From the NCBI GenBank assembly GCA_032821775.1, contig JAVLRN010000004.1, forward strand, positions 2,232,001-2,296,000: a DNA stretch of 64,000 bases, read 5' to 3'. Position numbers and translations under genes: made by a program. The notes under the pieces were generated by a model. That model worked only from the letters and a program-made list of their open reading frames with translations, was not told the origin of the DNA and did no database searches. Origin of the DNA: Sanguinoderma infundibulare (lineage: Eukaryota; Basidiomycota; Agaricomycetes; Polyporales; Polyporaceae). Of this stretch, positions 46,415 through 57,339 are shown piece after piece. The number at the start of each line of letters is the position of its first letter. The first letter of the stretch is position 1.

Positions 46415-48349
46415 ATGGGCAGCGCAACGTCTTCTTCTGCTCAGCCATCTGGCGAAGACTCTAGAGCAATTTCAACGAATCTCGGTGGGCCCTGCCACCC
46501 AGATGCACTCAACACTGACACCCTTTCGACCATATTTTCCCACTTCGATCCATGCGATCCCGACGACATGAGAACGTGCACTCGTAGCGCGCTCGTTTGC
46601 CATGCCTGGAACGAACCGGCGTCCAGGGCGATATGGGGTCCGCGGGTAGTACAATTTCTTGACCTCTATCGCGTCCTGCTTCCCGCTAAGGACCTACCGT
46701 GGGGCAAGCCGTCGTATGACGAATATGAGGTGCAAAAATACCTGAGCACTGTACGCGTCCTGCCTTTATGTTCGGTTTAACATAGACTGACACGATGACG
46801 TGATCCTCGTGACCAGCTCAAGCGCAAGAAGGCGTATATGAACCCCTTGGTTTGGGAGAGTTTCCTTCGGTGCGGCGCACGAGTGCGGAGGCTCGTTGTC
46901 GCCGCGGTGCCCTCGTCCCTTGAAGGCGAGGTCCTCCAGCTGCTGCTGGCGCATAATGGCGGGAGGACGTTATTCCCGAATGTGCACACCATCTCCTGGA
47001 CTGAAGACGTCACGGTCGAAGGCATGCTTGTCTCGCTCGCCTCACGGTCCCTGGAGCGACTCCGGCTTTTTGTACCTTGGGAGACGTCCACGTCCCGCGA
47101 GCAAGTCGAGCATATCCTCACGCAAGTCGCGGTGAAGGCGCCACAAATCATGCAAATCTCCGTCAACTGGATCGCTCGCGTATCCCAAATCGAGACCATA
47201 CTCACGCATGCCCACCTCCGCCACCTCGGTCTCGAGTGTTCCGTCGCGCCATCCTCGACGGAGCTCCGCGCGCTATTTCGCATTCCAAACTTGGAGAGCC
47301 TTCGCTTCTCTCTGAAGGACTTCATGCAGATTGAGGGCGATAGCCCATACGAGAGCCGCACGCTGCACAAATTCCATTACACAGGGTCCTGCCGCGACAC
47401 GACGTGGATGATATCGCATCTCGACGCCCCGCACCTTCACAGCCTCAGCCTGTGGACGGACGAGTCGCGCGAAGCTTACAGCTTCCAGAGCCACCGCGAT
47501 CTCCTTTCGCTCATCACCAGCAGCTCCTTCGTACAAAACCTCCGCACGCTCAAATACAAGAGCCGCCTCCTCTGTCCCTACCACGACAACGACTGCGCAC
47601 CCAGCGATGAGGAATTAGTGCACATGAGGACCCCCGCTAGCCCGCTCTCCGACCTCCTCCGCCCCTTGTACTCCGCCGCACAGGTCGGCACCTTGGCGCT
47701 CGAGAGCCTCGATGTCGAGTACTACTGGCCAATCGACATCGGGGACGGGGATATCCAGCGGCTTGCGCGCGCGCTCGGACCCACGCTGAAGTCTCTACGC
47801 CTCAACCCCGCACCGCCGAGCGTCTGCCACCCCCATACACCCAAGCACCCGAAGTCCATCTGCGCGCTGCGGAGCATCGCTGAACATTGCCCGTATCTCG
47901 AGCGCGTGGAGTTGAGCGTGGACTATGATTTTCTCTGCGCGCGCGAGTACGTACGCGAGCATCGTGGGTGTCAGAGCGAGGAGATAGTCGCGGAGGCTGG
48001 AGAGGGGCAGGGTTCGCGCCTGCGCGTGCTGTCGCTGAACGATGTGGGTGTTGTGGCGGCAAAGTATAGGGTCGTTCTGGCGGTGCTCTTGTATATCCTG
48101 TTTCCGGGGTTGGACGTCGAGGCGTGTCTCCGGGAGGTCCCGGGTGGTGAGGAGTCGAGGATGCGTTACTGGGAGGACGCAGATGAAGACTGGTCTGATC
48201 TCAAAGTCCGCAGCCTTGATCTGGACAAGTATAGGGAGTGGATCCGCGAGCGATGGAAAACTGTTTTCGATTATGTGCGGAGGTTGCGGATAGGAGAGGC
48301 TATAGATGATGAGTTTTCCGAGGATGATGAACTGGCGTTGTTTTACTGA
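46415..48349 (+). CDS. FB10: F-box/LRR protein with a myristoylation-type N-terminus
   Basis: Exons 46415-46750 and 46817-48349 (66-base phase-0 intron after codon 112) give 622 residues, the longest of the set. The first in-frame ATG gives MGSATSSSAQ, with Gly at 2 and Ser at 6. The F-box at about 33-78 reads LNTDTLSTIFSHFDPCD... TCTRSALVCHAWNEPASRAIW, then LDLYRVLLP. Exon 2 opens with WESFLRCGARVRRLVV and LLLAHNGGRTLFPNVHTISW, followed by LRR-like segments (LRHLGLECSV, LESLRFSLKD, LHSLSLWTDE, LKSLRLNPAP). The C-terminus is very acidic (DEFSEDDELALFY). It follows FB9 on the same strand, 305 bases on, so the two look like a tandem pair. Confidence 0.85.
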
Positions 48350-48496
48350 TGATGACGCCGTATAACGGAGACAACTGTGTAGCAATGTACTCTGCCTCGT
48401 ACCCATCAGTCAGTCGTCGTCGCTACGCATACCGAAGAACGAAGAACTCACGTTTCATGCTTCCTGTACATCGTCATCGTCCGAATCCGACTTTGT

Positions 48497-50214
48497 CTAA
48501 TCATCGCACCCTCTGTCTTTCCTTGTCCTCCTCAGCTCCGTCCAAACCTTGTTCCATCTCTCCCTCGTTTCCGCGGACACGTCCTCCGCGAACTCTTCCT
48601 CTTGACATGAACCGATATGGAGGATCGGGAAGAGCACGTCCAGGAAACGTGCAAGCTGCATCAGATCGACGTCCTCCCGCACTCCTTGCACTTGCACATT
48701 GAGTCTGGTCAGCGGATGGCTGGTGGTCGGCGGTGCATCGGGAATGGACGGGGTTTGCGGGAAGTCGAGCGAGAGGGTGAGAATTGAAAGGTTAGGACAA
48801 TAGCGAGCGAGGTGCTCCAGCGCGAGGGCGGTAGGGCGCTCCTCGCCCTTCCGATGGTGCAGATGGAGCTCGAATGCTTCAAGGGCGCCCCATGCCTTCG
48901 CGATGTCGAGAACATCGGCGTCCTGGAGAGAGACGTGCGAGTGGTACTGAAAACAGAAGGACTTCATATGCCGATGAGAGAGCAAGGGGTGGAGGATGTC
49001 GACGAACGGGGTGATCAGGGCAAGCTGCGGGTTCACCACTCCAGTCGCGGTGATGTAGATGGAATGCAACTGTGCCAGTGACGCTGCGGCGGAAAGGTCG
49101 CGAAGCAGGTCAATGTAGACCGCGGCGTTGTAGAATGAGCCGTCCTCGTGCATTCCAAGCTGGACCGACGCCAAAGGAGGAGAGCGGAGGCACGGAATGA
49201 TCGATGCTATAGCTTTAACCTCTCCGAATAGCTTGAGGTGGCGAAGGCTTGGAACATCAAGTACATTCCCGGCGCGGAGATGACGACCTGCGACACGAAC
49301 GTCCAAGGATTTGAGAGTTGGGAGCGTGGAAATCTGAATCAACGCCGAGGGGCTGACAGCTTGTCTCATTAGAGTCAGACTGCGCAGTTGTGAAAAGAGG
49401 GAGACCAAGGGGATAAGTCTGGCATTTTGCTGGTAATCGCCGAGGCAGATGTCGAGCCACCGAAGTGACGGGACCAGAGGAGCGAGCGTCGTGAGCGTAT
49501 GTTCGACATCCTCCACGCGTGCGCTGAATGGGACACTGTATTTCAGAGAGCTGAGCGCGGACGTGACGAGAACGGGCAGGAGCTCTGTGGCTTGCGGCCG
49601 TTCCGTCCAGGCGAGGGATCGTAGACCTGGAAGAAAGGTCGAATTGTTGTTGTGCTCGACTAGAGCACGAATCACGGGAATTTCTTCGTCCTGCATGTAC
49701 CACCAGAACGCGTTATGTATCCAAGAGCCCCGACGAAGGAACCTGTCCCATGTCCTCGGATCGTTCCAGGGTTTCTTTTCGATCATCTACGAGATTTGGT
49801 TAACTAGGCACAAGTTCAAATATCAACAAGCGCAAGGACACAGAGACTCACTGCTGCAAAGTAACGACATGAATCCGAATCGTGCCTAAGTTTCCGAAGG
49901 CGTAAGTGGAGTAGAAAGGAGTTGAGGGTTGCGTGACCGTAGTCGACCGACCATGGGAGCAGGATCTGGTACAGAGGCAGCATCGATGACAGAGAGAGCT
50001 TTCGCCAGAGAGCCCTGGACGCGGGCTCAGACCATGCACGACAGACACGACTACACTGGACGCAGGCATGGCAGCCGCCAGAGGGATCGGTAATATCGAA
50101 GGCGTTGAATATGTGGTCGAGTATGTCCTCGTGCAAGTTTTGCGCCACGGAGACTCGGACCGGATAGACGGCGATTGTTCCAAGGGTCTCCCGGGAAGAG
50201 GCTGGTTGAGACAT
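48497..50214 (-). CDS. FB11: F-box/LRR protein
   Basis: Exons 50214-49852 and 49786-48497 (65-base phase-0 intron after codon 121) give 550 residues. The F-box at about 26-70 reads NLHEDILDHIFNAFDIT... ACVQCSRVCRAWSEPASRALW, then MLPLYQILLPW. Exon 2 opens MIEKKPWNDPRTWDRFLRRG and has EHNNNSTFLPGLRSLAWTE. LRR-like segments include LRSLTLMRQA, LKSLDVRVAG, LRHLKLFGEV, LEAFELHLHH and LSILTLSLDF. The end, WNKVWTELRRTRKDRG, is shared with FB14 and FB15, its closest relatives. It is inverted relative to FB10 and divergent from the aldo-keto reductase gene. Confidence 0.85.
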
Positions 50215-50672
50215 GATATCTTGTCAACAAGCTGATAGAAACAGGCAGGAGGAGAGTCGGCTGGGGACTAGCCTACAGAGCAGACTAAGCAGAGGTGAAC
50301 AAGTGGAAGGTCGAGAACAACTCGAATTGCACCTGACAATCGTCGGAAGTTGCTATGCAAATGGGCGCTTAGAGACAGCAATGGCCGATCGGACGCAGTC
50401 TACGCTTACTTACCATCCTCCTCCTCCATGAGGCACATAATCATCACCACACATCCCGCTCGCTCGCGACTGAGTACGCCGATCGGTGCAACCCTCCTCT
50501 CTACTCCAGAGGATAGGAGCTCTCGCCTAAGGCATTGCTGCGTATGGCATACATCATGGAAGAAGAATACATAAAGGTACAGTCGAGTGTCTCCAACGTC
50601 CGTCATCCACACTCGACTCAGAGGGCACTCACTACTCCATACTGCTTTCCAAATCAATAACCAGGTACCGCA
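50215..50672. promoter_or_regulatory. Divergent promoter of FB11 and the aldo-keto reductase
   Basis: 458 bases between opposite start codons. No gene; no convincing TATA box. Confidence 0.4.
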
Positions 50673-52058
50673 ATGTCTGCTGAAGCTTTCTGGGCACCTC
50701 CTCCTCCGCCAAAGACCAAGCTCGGTCGCCACCGCCAGCTCTCCCCGACGGCTGGTATCCACGTCTCTCCCATCTGCCTCGGTGGGATGAGCATCGGCGA
50801 CAAGTGGGGTCCCGGACTCGGACAGATGAACAAGGACTCGAGCTTCAAGCTCCTTGACGCGTTCTACGACGCCGGGGGCAACTTCATCGATACAGCCAAC
50901 AACTATCAAGACGAGACCTCTGAGCAGTTTATCGGCGAGTGGATCGAGGCCCGCGGCGTGCGCGACCAGATGGTCATTGCGACCAAAGTATTCTTTCCTT
51001 TTCTCTCCTGCTCTTACGGTGGTCGCTGATCCGAAATTTTTCCTGTAGTACTCCGAGAACTTCAAGCGCGGTCGCGACGATATCAACCAGAAGACTTCGT
51101 ACGTCGGCAACAGCATGAAGTCCTTGCACGTCTCCGTCGAGCAGTCGCTCAAGAAGCTCCGCACGGACTACATTGATATCCTTTACATCCACTGGGTGAG
51201 CTCCTTCCCGCCTGGCCCATCGGCTTCCCAGAGCTCATTGCTTTATGTGCAGTGGGATTACCTCACCGGCATAGAGGAAGTCATGAACGGCCTCCACGCC
51301 CTCGTCATGGCTGGTAAGGTACTCTACCTCGGCGTCTGCAACACCCCAGCCTGGATCGTGTCCTCTGCAAACCGCTACGCGCGCTTGACAGGAAGGACTC
51401 CCTTCACGATCTACCAGGGCGCGTGGAGCATCCTCATTCGCGACTTTGAGCGTGACATCATCCCAATGGTTCGCGCTGAGGGCATGGCGCTCGCGCCTTG
51501 GTATGTACTGGGCGGCGGGAAAATAATGACGGATGAGCAGGAGCGGCAGAAGGAGGCGGGCGAGGGCGGCCGGACGTTTTTTGGAGACTGGAAGCGAAAC
51601 GAGAAGGAGAGGGCGGTTGCAAAGGCGTTGGAGGAGGTCGCGGCGGACGTTGGCGCGCCTAACATCCAGGCTGGTATGTCATTCATTGGGCATTGACCAA
51701 GTCACTGTCGTCTAACGCAACAGTTGCAGTGGCCATTGCGTATGTGATGCAGAAGACGCCGCACGTCTTCCCAATCATGGGCGGGCGCAAGGTCGAGCAG
51801 CTGCACGCCAATATTCAGGCGCTCGATGTCGCGCTCTCAGACGAACACATCAAGAAGCTCGAGGATGCCTCGCCGTTCGACAAGGGTTTCAATGTCCATG
51901 TACGTGCTTTCCCCTGCGTACTCTTTCCACTCAGTATCTGACTATAGATCTCGCAGGGTGATGGCACGTCGTATGGTTTCTTCCATAGCAGTGCTGGGCA
52001 CTTCGACAGATGGCCTGTTGCTCCAGCTATCCGTCCTAAGAACGAGGCCAGCGTATAG
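50673..52058 (+). CDS. Aldo-keto reductase (aryl-alcohol dehydrogenase type)
   Basis: Five exons: 50673-50987, 51049-51195, 51253-51673, 51724-51899 and 51957-52058; 386 residues. The catalytic tetrad is visible: D73 and Y78 ([11 protein letters not shown]), K105 (VIATK) and H153 (YIHW). The NADPH-binding C-terminal part has [16 protein letters not shown]. Length, the [10 protein letters not shown] start and the FDKGF...GDGTS end fit the AKR9/AAD subgroup. In wood-decay fungi these reduce aryl aldehydes to alcohols in lignin-related metabolism; related enzymes act in aflatoxin-type pathways. No biosynthetic cluster surrounds it. It is a single-copy gene inside the F-box cluster. Confidence 0.9.
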
Positions 52059-52552
52059 GATTGGAGACTCTGATCCGTTCAATTGATGCATCATGCAGTT
52101 GATCATAGACCCCGAGCTAGCAGTGCCTCGCAAGCAGATGTCTAGCGGCAAAGGTTGTAACCGGTGCCAACGTCGGTCTTTCATACCTTGCGTTGTTTCC
52201 TAACGTTTTCAGCGTCTTGCGAGGCGGTGACGTCCAAGTTCCAATGAAGGGAATTCGCAGACAGCGCTTTCCAAAGTGGCTCGCGGCCTAAGTTCACCGC
52301 CGTGTGGCTGTGTTCGCATGTCCGACTCGGAGCCGGTTAAAACCGCCGAGTATATCAACACATGAGCGTTGGCATCCTTTGCTTGTCGTTGCTCATCTTG
52401 CAGATTTGCGTCACAGAATCCTTGAAGCTGCTTAGTGAAGTGTGAGTCGGTTTTGGTCATACCGTCTGGTCTCAGTTGACGTTCAACACGCTTGGGATGA
52501 TAGAGACTCTGCTGACGTGGGCCCGGAGGTTTAACTCAACCTATTCATTACC
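52059..52552. other. Intergenic region, no gene seen
   Basis: 494 bases with the 3' end of the reductase gene and the promoter of FB12. No coding signal. Confidence 0.45.
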
Positions 52553-54442
52553 ATGGGATCAGCTATCTCGGTCCTCCTTTGTTGCTTTCCTCGCAAAGGG
52601 ACGCTGCCGCCATCCACGCCGCTGCCAGAACCTTTGGCACCCAGTGATTCAAAGCCCATCCCTATCCCCGTTCAGCGCGATTATCCTTTCTTGTTCAACA
52701 GCGTCCTTCTCGCAAAACTATTCAGCGTCTTCGATCTGACTGATCCGGCCGAACGCGCCACTTGCATCAGCAGCGCGCTTGTCTGCCGCGCTTGGAGCGA
52801 CCACGCGTCCAAAGTGTTTTGGGAAGGTCCCGTAGACCTATTGGCGCTGTATGGCGTCCTCCTGCAGCAGCCTCGCAGCAGAGGTTGGCGGCATGATGCG
52901 GACCAGATGAGCGGGTATCTTATGAAGGTATGCAATTCGCCTTCTATGTGAGCGCTATCAGGGCTGAAAGTATTCTCTCTGCAGATACAGCTCGACCGGC
53001 CGTACCACAACCCCTTCCTCTGGAAACGACTCTTGATTTGTAGCGCACGAATCCTCAGGCTAGATTCTCACTGGGGTGGTGCGGCGCCCAGCCCTATCGA
53101 GGTCGACCTACTACGATCGCTACTACTTCGGAATGACGGGCGAACACTCTTTCCCTCCTTACAGTCTATAACCTGGCATGAAAGCCCCGGAGTGAAGGGT
53201 CTCGTGCAGTCCCTTGTGGGGCCTTCCTTGCAGCGCGTTCAACTCTTCGTCCAAACCGCCAACCGGGACCTGGAGGAGTTGATGACACAGCTGGCGTCGG
53301 CATCTCCCTCAATTTACGACTTGGGGGTGAGCGTAACGCACCGTGATCCGCAACCCTTCACCGTCCAGTGCCTTTGTCCACATTCCCACTTACGGAGCCT
53401 TGTCCTCGGGAAGCCCGATAACATACCGGTCACGCCAGACGGTCTACGTGCGATCCTCTTGCATCTCCAACTCGAGTCGCTCAGCTTAGGCATCGCACAT
53501 TTCGGAAGCTCTAGCGACCCCCTCCAGGGTTGTCAGAGCGATACCTTACGCTCGCTCGAATGCGATGGCATGCCTGCCGATCTGACCGCCCTCCTGTCTT
53601 GCTTCCCCTTCCCCTCCCTTGGCACGCTCGCCCTGCGAAGCAATGCCTCTACGGCACACGAGCCGGATGTCCAGCGGGCTCTCGCGCTCGCGCTGCGCTC
53701 AAACCCTCTCGCGAACACTCTCCATTCGCTAACATGGAGCTACGCGAACGCGTTGCACTCCTACTCAGACACCGCTGCGGGACCACCCGTCGCCGTGTAC
53801 GCGGACATGCTCGAGACACTATCCGGGTATCTACCCCGCCTTGAAACACTCTCCATTCAGATTCAGCACTCCATCGATCTGCGGGATGAGGACATCTCCC
53901 TATTCGCGCCACAATGGCCGGGGCTCAAGAAGCTCGAACTTCCGCTGCGCCACTACCTCATGCCAGACGCCGACCGCATCCGCGCGCGGTCGACGCTGCC
54001 GTCTGTCGCGGCGCTCGTTCCGCTCGCGCGCCATTGCGCGGCTTTGGAGTATCTCGCGATGGAGCTGTCGGACGACTGGGCCATCAACGGCTTATATACC
54101 AGTGACCCCGCGGCGCCCACTGTGTTCCCGAGCCACGGGGGCGGACAGGAAGACGAGGATGGCGCTATCCTTACGGAGAACGCGGTTCCCAGTCCCCAGC
54201 AGCGCCCCCTCGAACGCCTCTATTTGACCCTCAACGAACCGGTGGCGGACGTGCAAGCGTTCGCGCGGGTCGTAGATGGCTTGTTCCCGAACTTGGACGT
54301 GGACCGGTGCGACGCGCGGTACCTACACGAAGAGGCAGGATACAAGCGGGTGCAGGGGATGTGGGAGACTGTGGAACGGCTGCAGCGCGAGAGGGCTGGC
54401 GAGGTTGATGTTTGGGATGAGGAGTCGCTCGTCGGTATTTAA
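52553..54442 (+). CDS. FB12: F-box/LRR protein with predicted dual lipid anchor
   Basis: Exons 52553-52927 and 52985-54442 (57-base phase-0 intron after codon 125) give 610 residues. The first ATG lies in an ideal context (ACCATGG). The N-terminus MGSAISVLLCCFPRKG has Gly2 and Ser6 for myristoylation, Cys10 and Cys11 for palmitoylation, and basic residues after them. The F-box at about 45-92 reads NSVLLAKLFSVFDLTD... ATCISSALVCRAWSDHASKVFW, then LALYGVLLQ. Exon 2 has NPFLWKRLLICSARILRL and NDGRTLFPSLQSITWHESP, followed by LRR-like segments (LRSLVLGKPD, LESLSLGIAH, LRSLECDG, LETLSIQIQH, LKKLELPLRH). A membrane-bound ubiquitin-ligase receptor is a reasonable guess; the target is unknown. Confidence 0.85.
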
Positions 54443-54575
54443 TGTTTTAATTTAGCGTTCAATGCTGTGTACTGGAGCTGCACAGCCTGGAAGAAACATC
54501 GTGGGAAGCGCGACTCGTCTCCTTATAACAAACCTTCCACCCTTAGTGCACGTCCGATATCGCACTCTCTGTAGC

Positions 54576-55371
54576 ATGCCGAACACAACCTCTGAACCTC
54601 TTCGAACCCCTCAAGCACCAGCTAATACGCCATGCAACCCTGTCATCTTCCATAACCACGACGTTTTAAACTACATATTCTCTCATCTCGATCCTTACCA
54701 CAAGGAAGACCGGACAGCATGCGTCAATGCATCTCGCGTCTGTCGAATTTGGAGCGTGCCAGCATCCGTCGCTATATGGAGTGCGAGGCTGAGGTGGGAT
54801 CTCATGGATCTTTTCTATATCTACTTTCCGGATCCACCCCCGCTCAACTCGGCCGGTCTTGTTGACGGCGGGAAAATGAAGGAGTACTTGAAAACGGTAT
54901 GTGCGTTCATTTTCGTCTTGTCATATCGGGTTTTGCTCATGCACTGCTTTCCTTACTACTCAGCAACTCTGCCAGGGGAAGGAGCCGCGTTACGACCCGG
55001 TCGCATGGGCGAGCTTCCTTCGCTGCTGTGGTCGTACCCGGGAGCTATATGTTCCCCGGCTGGAGACCCCGGAGGCCCTGGCGCTTAGATTGGTCGTCAG
55101 GTGGAACGAAGAAGAGACCCTCTTCCCCTCCTTGCGCTCGCTCACCTGGATGGAAAGCCCTCGGATAGGAGGTTTGCTCCCGTACCTCGCGCCGCAGAGG
55201 ACCATGGTGGCATTCAGACTGTACGATGCGAGTTTGAATACGTATAATCCAACTAGAGACCCCATCAATCTACATATCATGTTTGCACATGCGCTCCTTC
55301 CGGATTCGTTTCAACTCCATCCACATCGACGCCCACCTCGCCTTTGTCTCCTCGCTTGCCTCATTCAGTAA
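54576..55371 (+). pseudogene. FB13: truncated F-box/LRR gene running into FB14
   Basis: Exon 1 (54576-54896) is intact: NHDVLNYIFSHLDPYHKEDRTACVNASRVCRIW..., then DPPPLNSAGL and the usual phase-0 intron (54897-54963). Exon 2 (54964-55371) has WASFLRCCGRTRELYVPRLETPEA and ETLFPSLRSLTWMESP but loses family resemblance near 55260. Its last 34 codons are the antisense of the FB14 3' coding end, giving a 242-residue product with the F-box and only the first LRR. About 300 residues are missing, so the gene was cut when the FB14 segment arrived or by a deletion. The F-box part alone might still bind SKP1. Confidence 0.72.
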
Positions 55372-56795
55372 ATCCTCCCGCGTCTGGCCCATAACAAGAT
55401 TGGGGAAGAGGCGATCGATGGTCTGCGCGAGCGCCGCCACGTCGACCTCCGGCTCCACCACCTGAACTTCAATGTCCAGCCTCTCCAGCGGGTGCCCTCC
55501 CGATGCCGGCCCCGCCGCGTGCACAGGGACAGGGTGTTCCGGGGTAGACGTGTCGGGCGCGGTCATCGCATAGAAGTCCATCGGGATAATGAGGGACCTC
55601 AGCTTAGGACAAAGCCGCGCAAGATCCGCAAGCACGCTTACGGCGCAGCAAGCATGTTCCCTGCGCCGCCCCAACAGTTGAACCTCGAGGCTCTCGAGGT
55701 CGGGCCACGCCTCACCCAACGCGCATATGTCCGCGTCTATAGGCGTCATGGGCGTTGCAATACCCAAATGAAGCTCGTGAATGTGCCGATTTGTGCGCAT
55801 GAGGGGATGGAGAACGTTTACGATGGTGGCGGGTTTGAGAGGGACGTCGTCGAGATCGAGCTCCACCGAGGAGAGGCGGGGTGCGCGGAGGTAGGTCAAC
55901 ACGGACGCGACCCACGTTGAGGGACCGGCAAGCGTGAGACTATCCAAAGCTGGGGCGTCGAGGACCATGTGTAACGGACCCGACACAGGTACCTTGAGGT
56001 GCTGGAGGGTCCGGAGGGAGGGCAGTTTGGGGAGGTTGTTGGGAACGACAGCGCCACGACCTCCATGAACAACCAGACGGCGGAGGCAGAGGAAATGAGA
56101 GGCGAGGGCGGTCATGTCAATAATGCCCCGGTAGATATGGAACTCGAGGGACTGCAAGGACGGGGCAGTAGAGGCTAGCTTGCTGAACTGCTCGTCCAAG
56201 TCCTTGAACGGCGGCTTGTCGACATCCCAAATCTGGTATTTGAGCAGCTTTAAAGTCGGGGAAACGAGGAGGGGCAGAAGATCGCTTTCGCCCGGCATTT
56301 CCTTCCACACAAGAGAGGATACACGCGGGAGGAATGTTGCGCCGTTGTTGTGTTCGATGAGAGCACGGATGAGCGGTGCTTGGTTATCATCCCGGTTCCA
56401 CCACGACGCATCGCGGATATAGGATGCAAGCACCTTGAAGCGCTCCCACTTGACGGTGTTCGTCCACGGCTTCAATTCGATGATCTAGTAGCCATGGTCA
56501 ATGGATTACGAGGAGCAGATTCCAGAATTCTACTTGCTTCCTTGAAATAATGACCCGCCGTGGAGGTGGGAAGACGAGGAAGAAGGATCTTGTAGAGGGG
56601 CATCATCTGAGAGCCGACGGACCGCCACAGCACCTTGTAGGCAGGCTCGCTCCACGAACGGCAGACCCGTGTGCACCGGCCACACGCCGCCTTCCCCTCG
56701 TTGTATTCCCCGGTGTCAAAGTTTTGAAAGATATGTAATAAGACGTCCTCGTAGAGGCTTTGAGCCAAGGAGTAGTTCTCGGAATAGTTGTCCAT
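55270..56795 (-). CDS. FB14: F-box/LRR protein with a GC-AG intron
   Basis: Exons 56795-56538 and 56484-55270 give 490 residues. The frame requires the intron 56537-56485 (53 bases, phase 0, after codon 86) to begin with GCAAGT and end in CTACTAG, a GC-AG intron with the usual strong GC-donor context. The F-box at about 15-58 reads SLYEDVLLHIFQNFDTG... ACGRCTRVCRSWSEPAYKVLW, then MMPLYKILLPR. Exon 2 has LKPWTNTVKWERFKVLASYI and EHNNGATFLPRVSSLVW. LRR-like segments follow (LRRLVVHGG, LRTLQHLKV, LDSLTLAGPS, LESLEVQLLG, LRSLIIPMDF), ending WASMWMELKRIRKERM. Its closest relative is FB15. Confidence 0.84.
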
Positions 56796-57339
56796 GGCGA
56801 GGGCCAATCACATCGAGTCGTCACAGCTTCTGCTGGTGCGTTTTGGGAACGATCTAAGTGTAGGAGGACCGTCTGAGTGGTGAATGGTTGAAAGATGGAC
56901 GCGTGGGACTCTCAGAGCATCCAGATCACGATAAGCTTCTGAACTTAGTTCCGTTCGGCTTGAGCCGATATCTCGGGTAGCTCCCTATAATGTGGCCTCC
57001 CTCGCCCTGTCCGCACAGTCCCACTGTAGAGTCCTGTTCCTCAACGAGGAATGGGAGTAACAGAAAGGATATCATTCCCTTTGGTGGTGTCCTGTTCAGC
57101 AGGCTGCCAGGGTTCGAATCCCGGCAGTGCTTTTGATAAAAACCATGAATTGCATGGGCGCTTGCACGGAGAGAACTGGCACCCTACACCGCGCGTGAAC
57201 TTTGGGATGCATCCAATCTACTGAAGCTGCTCGTCAGCAAGACATATATAATGTACCCACACGGTTTTAATTTCAGGAGTTCAATTTCTGCGACAAAGCA
57301 TTGACAACAAAGACACAAGGACGCTTGCACTCGTCACTT
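56796..57339. other. FB14-UbiA intergenic region with tRNA-like end
   Basis: No protein gene. At 57105-57130 the sequence GCCAGGGTTCGAATCCCGGC is a near-perfect T arm with a canonical pol III B box, followed by CAGTGC and TTTT. Upstream I cannot fold an acceptor, D or anticodon arm that fits. It could be a tRNA relic or part of a tRNA-derived short element; I do not call it a tRNA gene. Confidence 0.35.
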
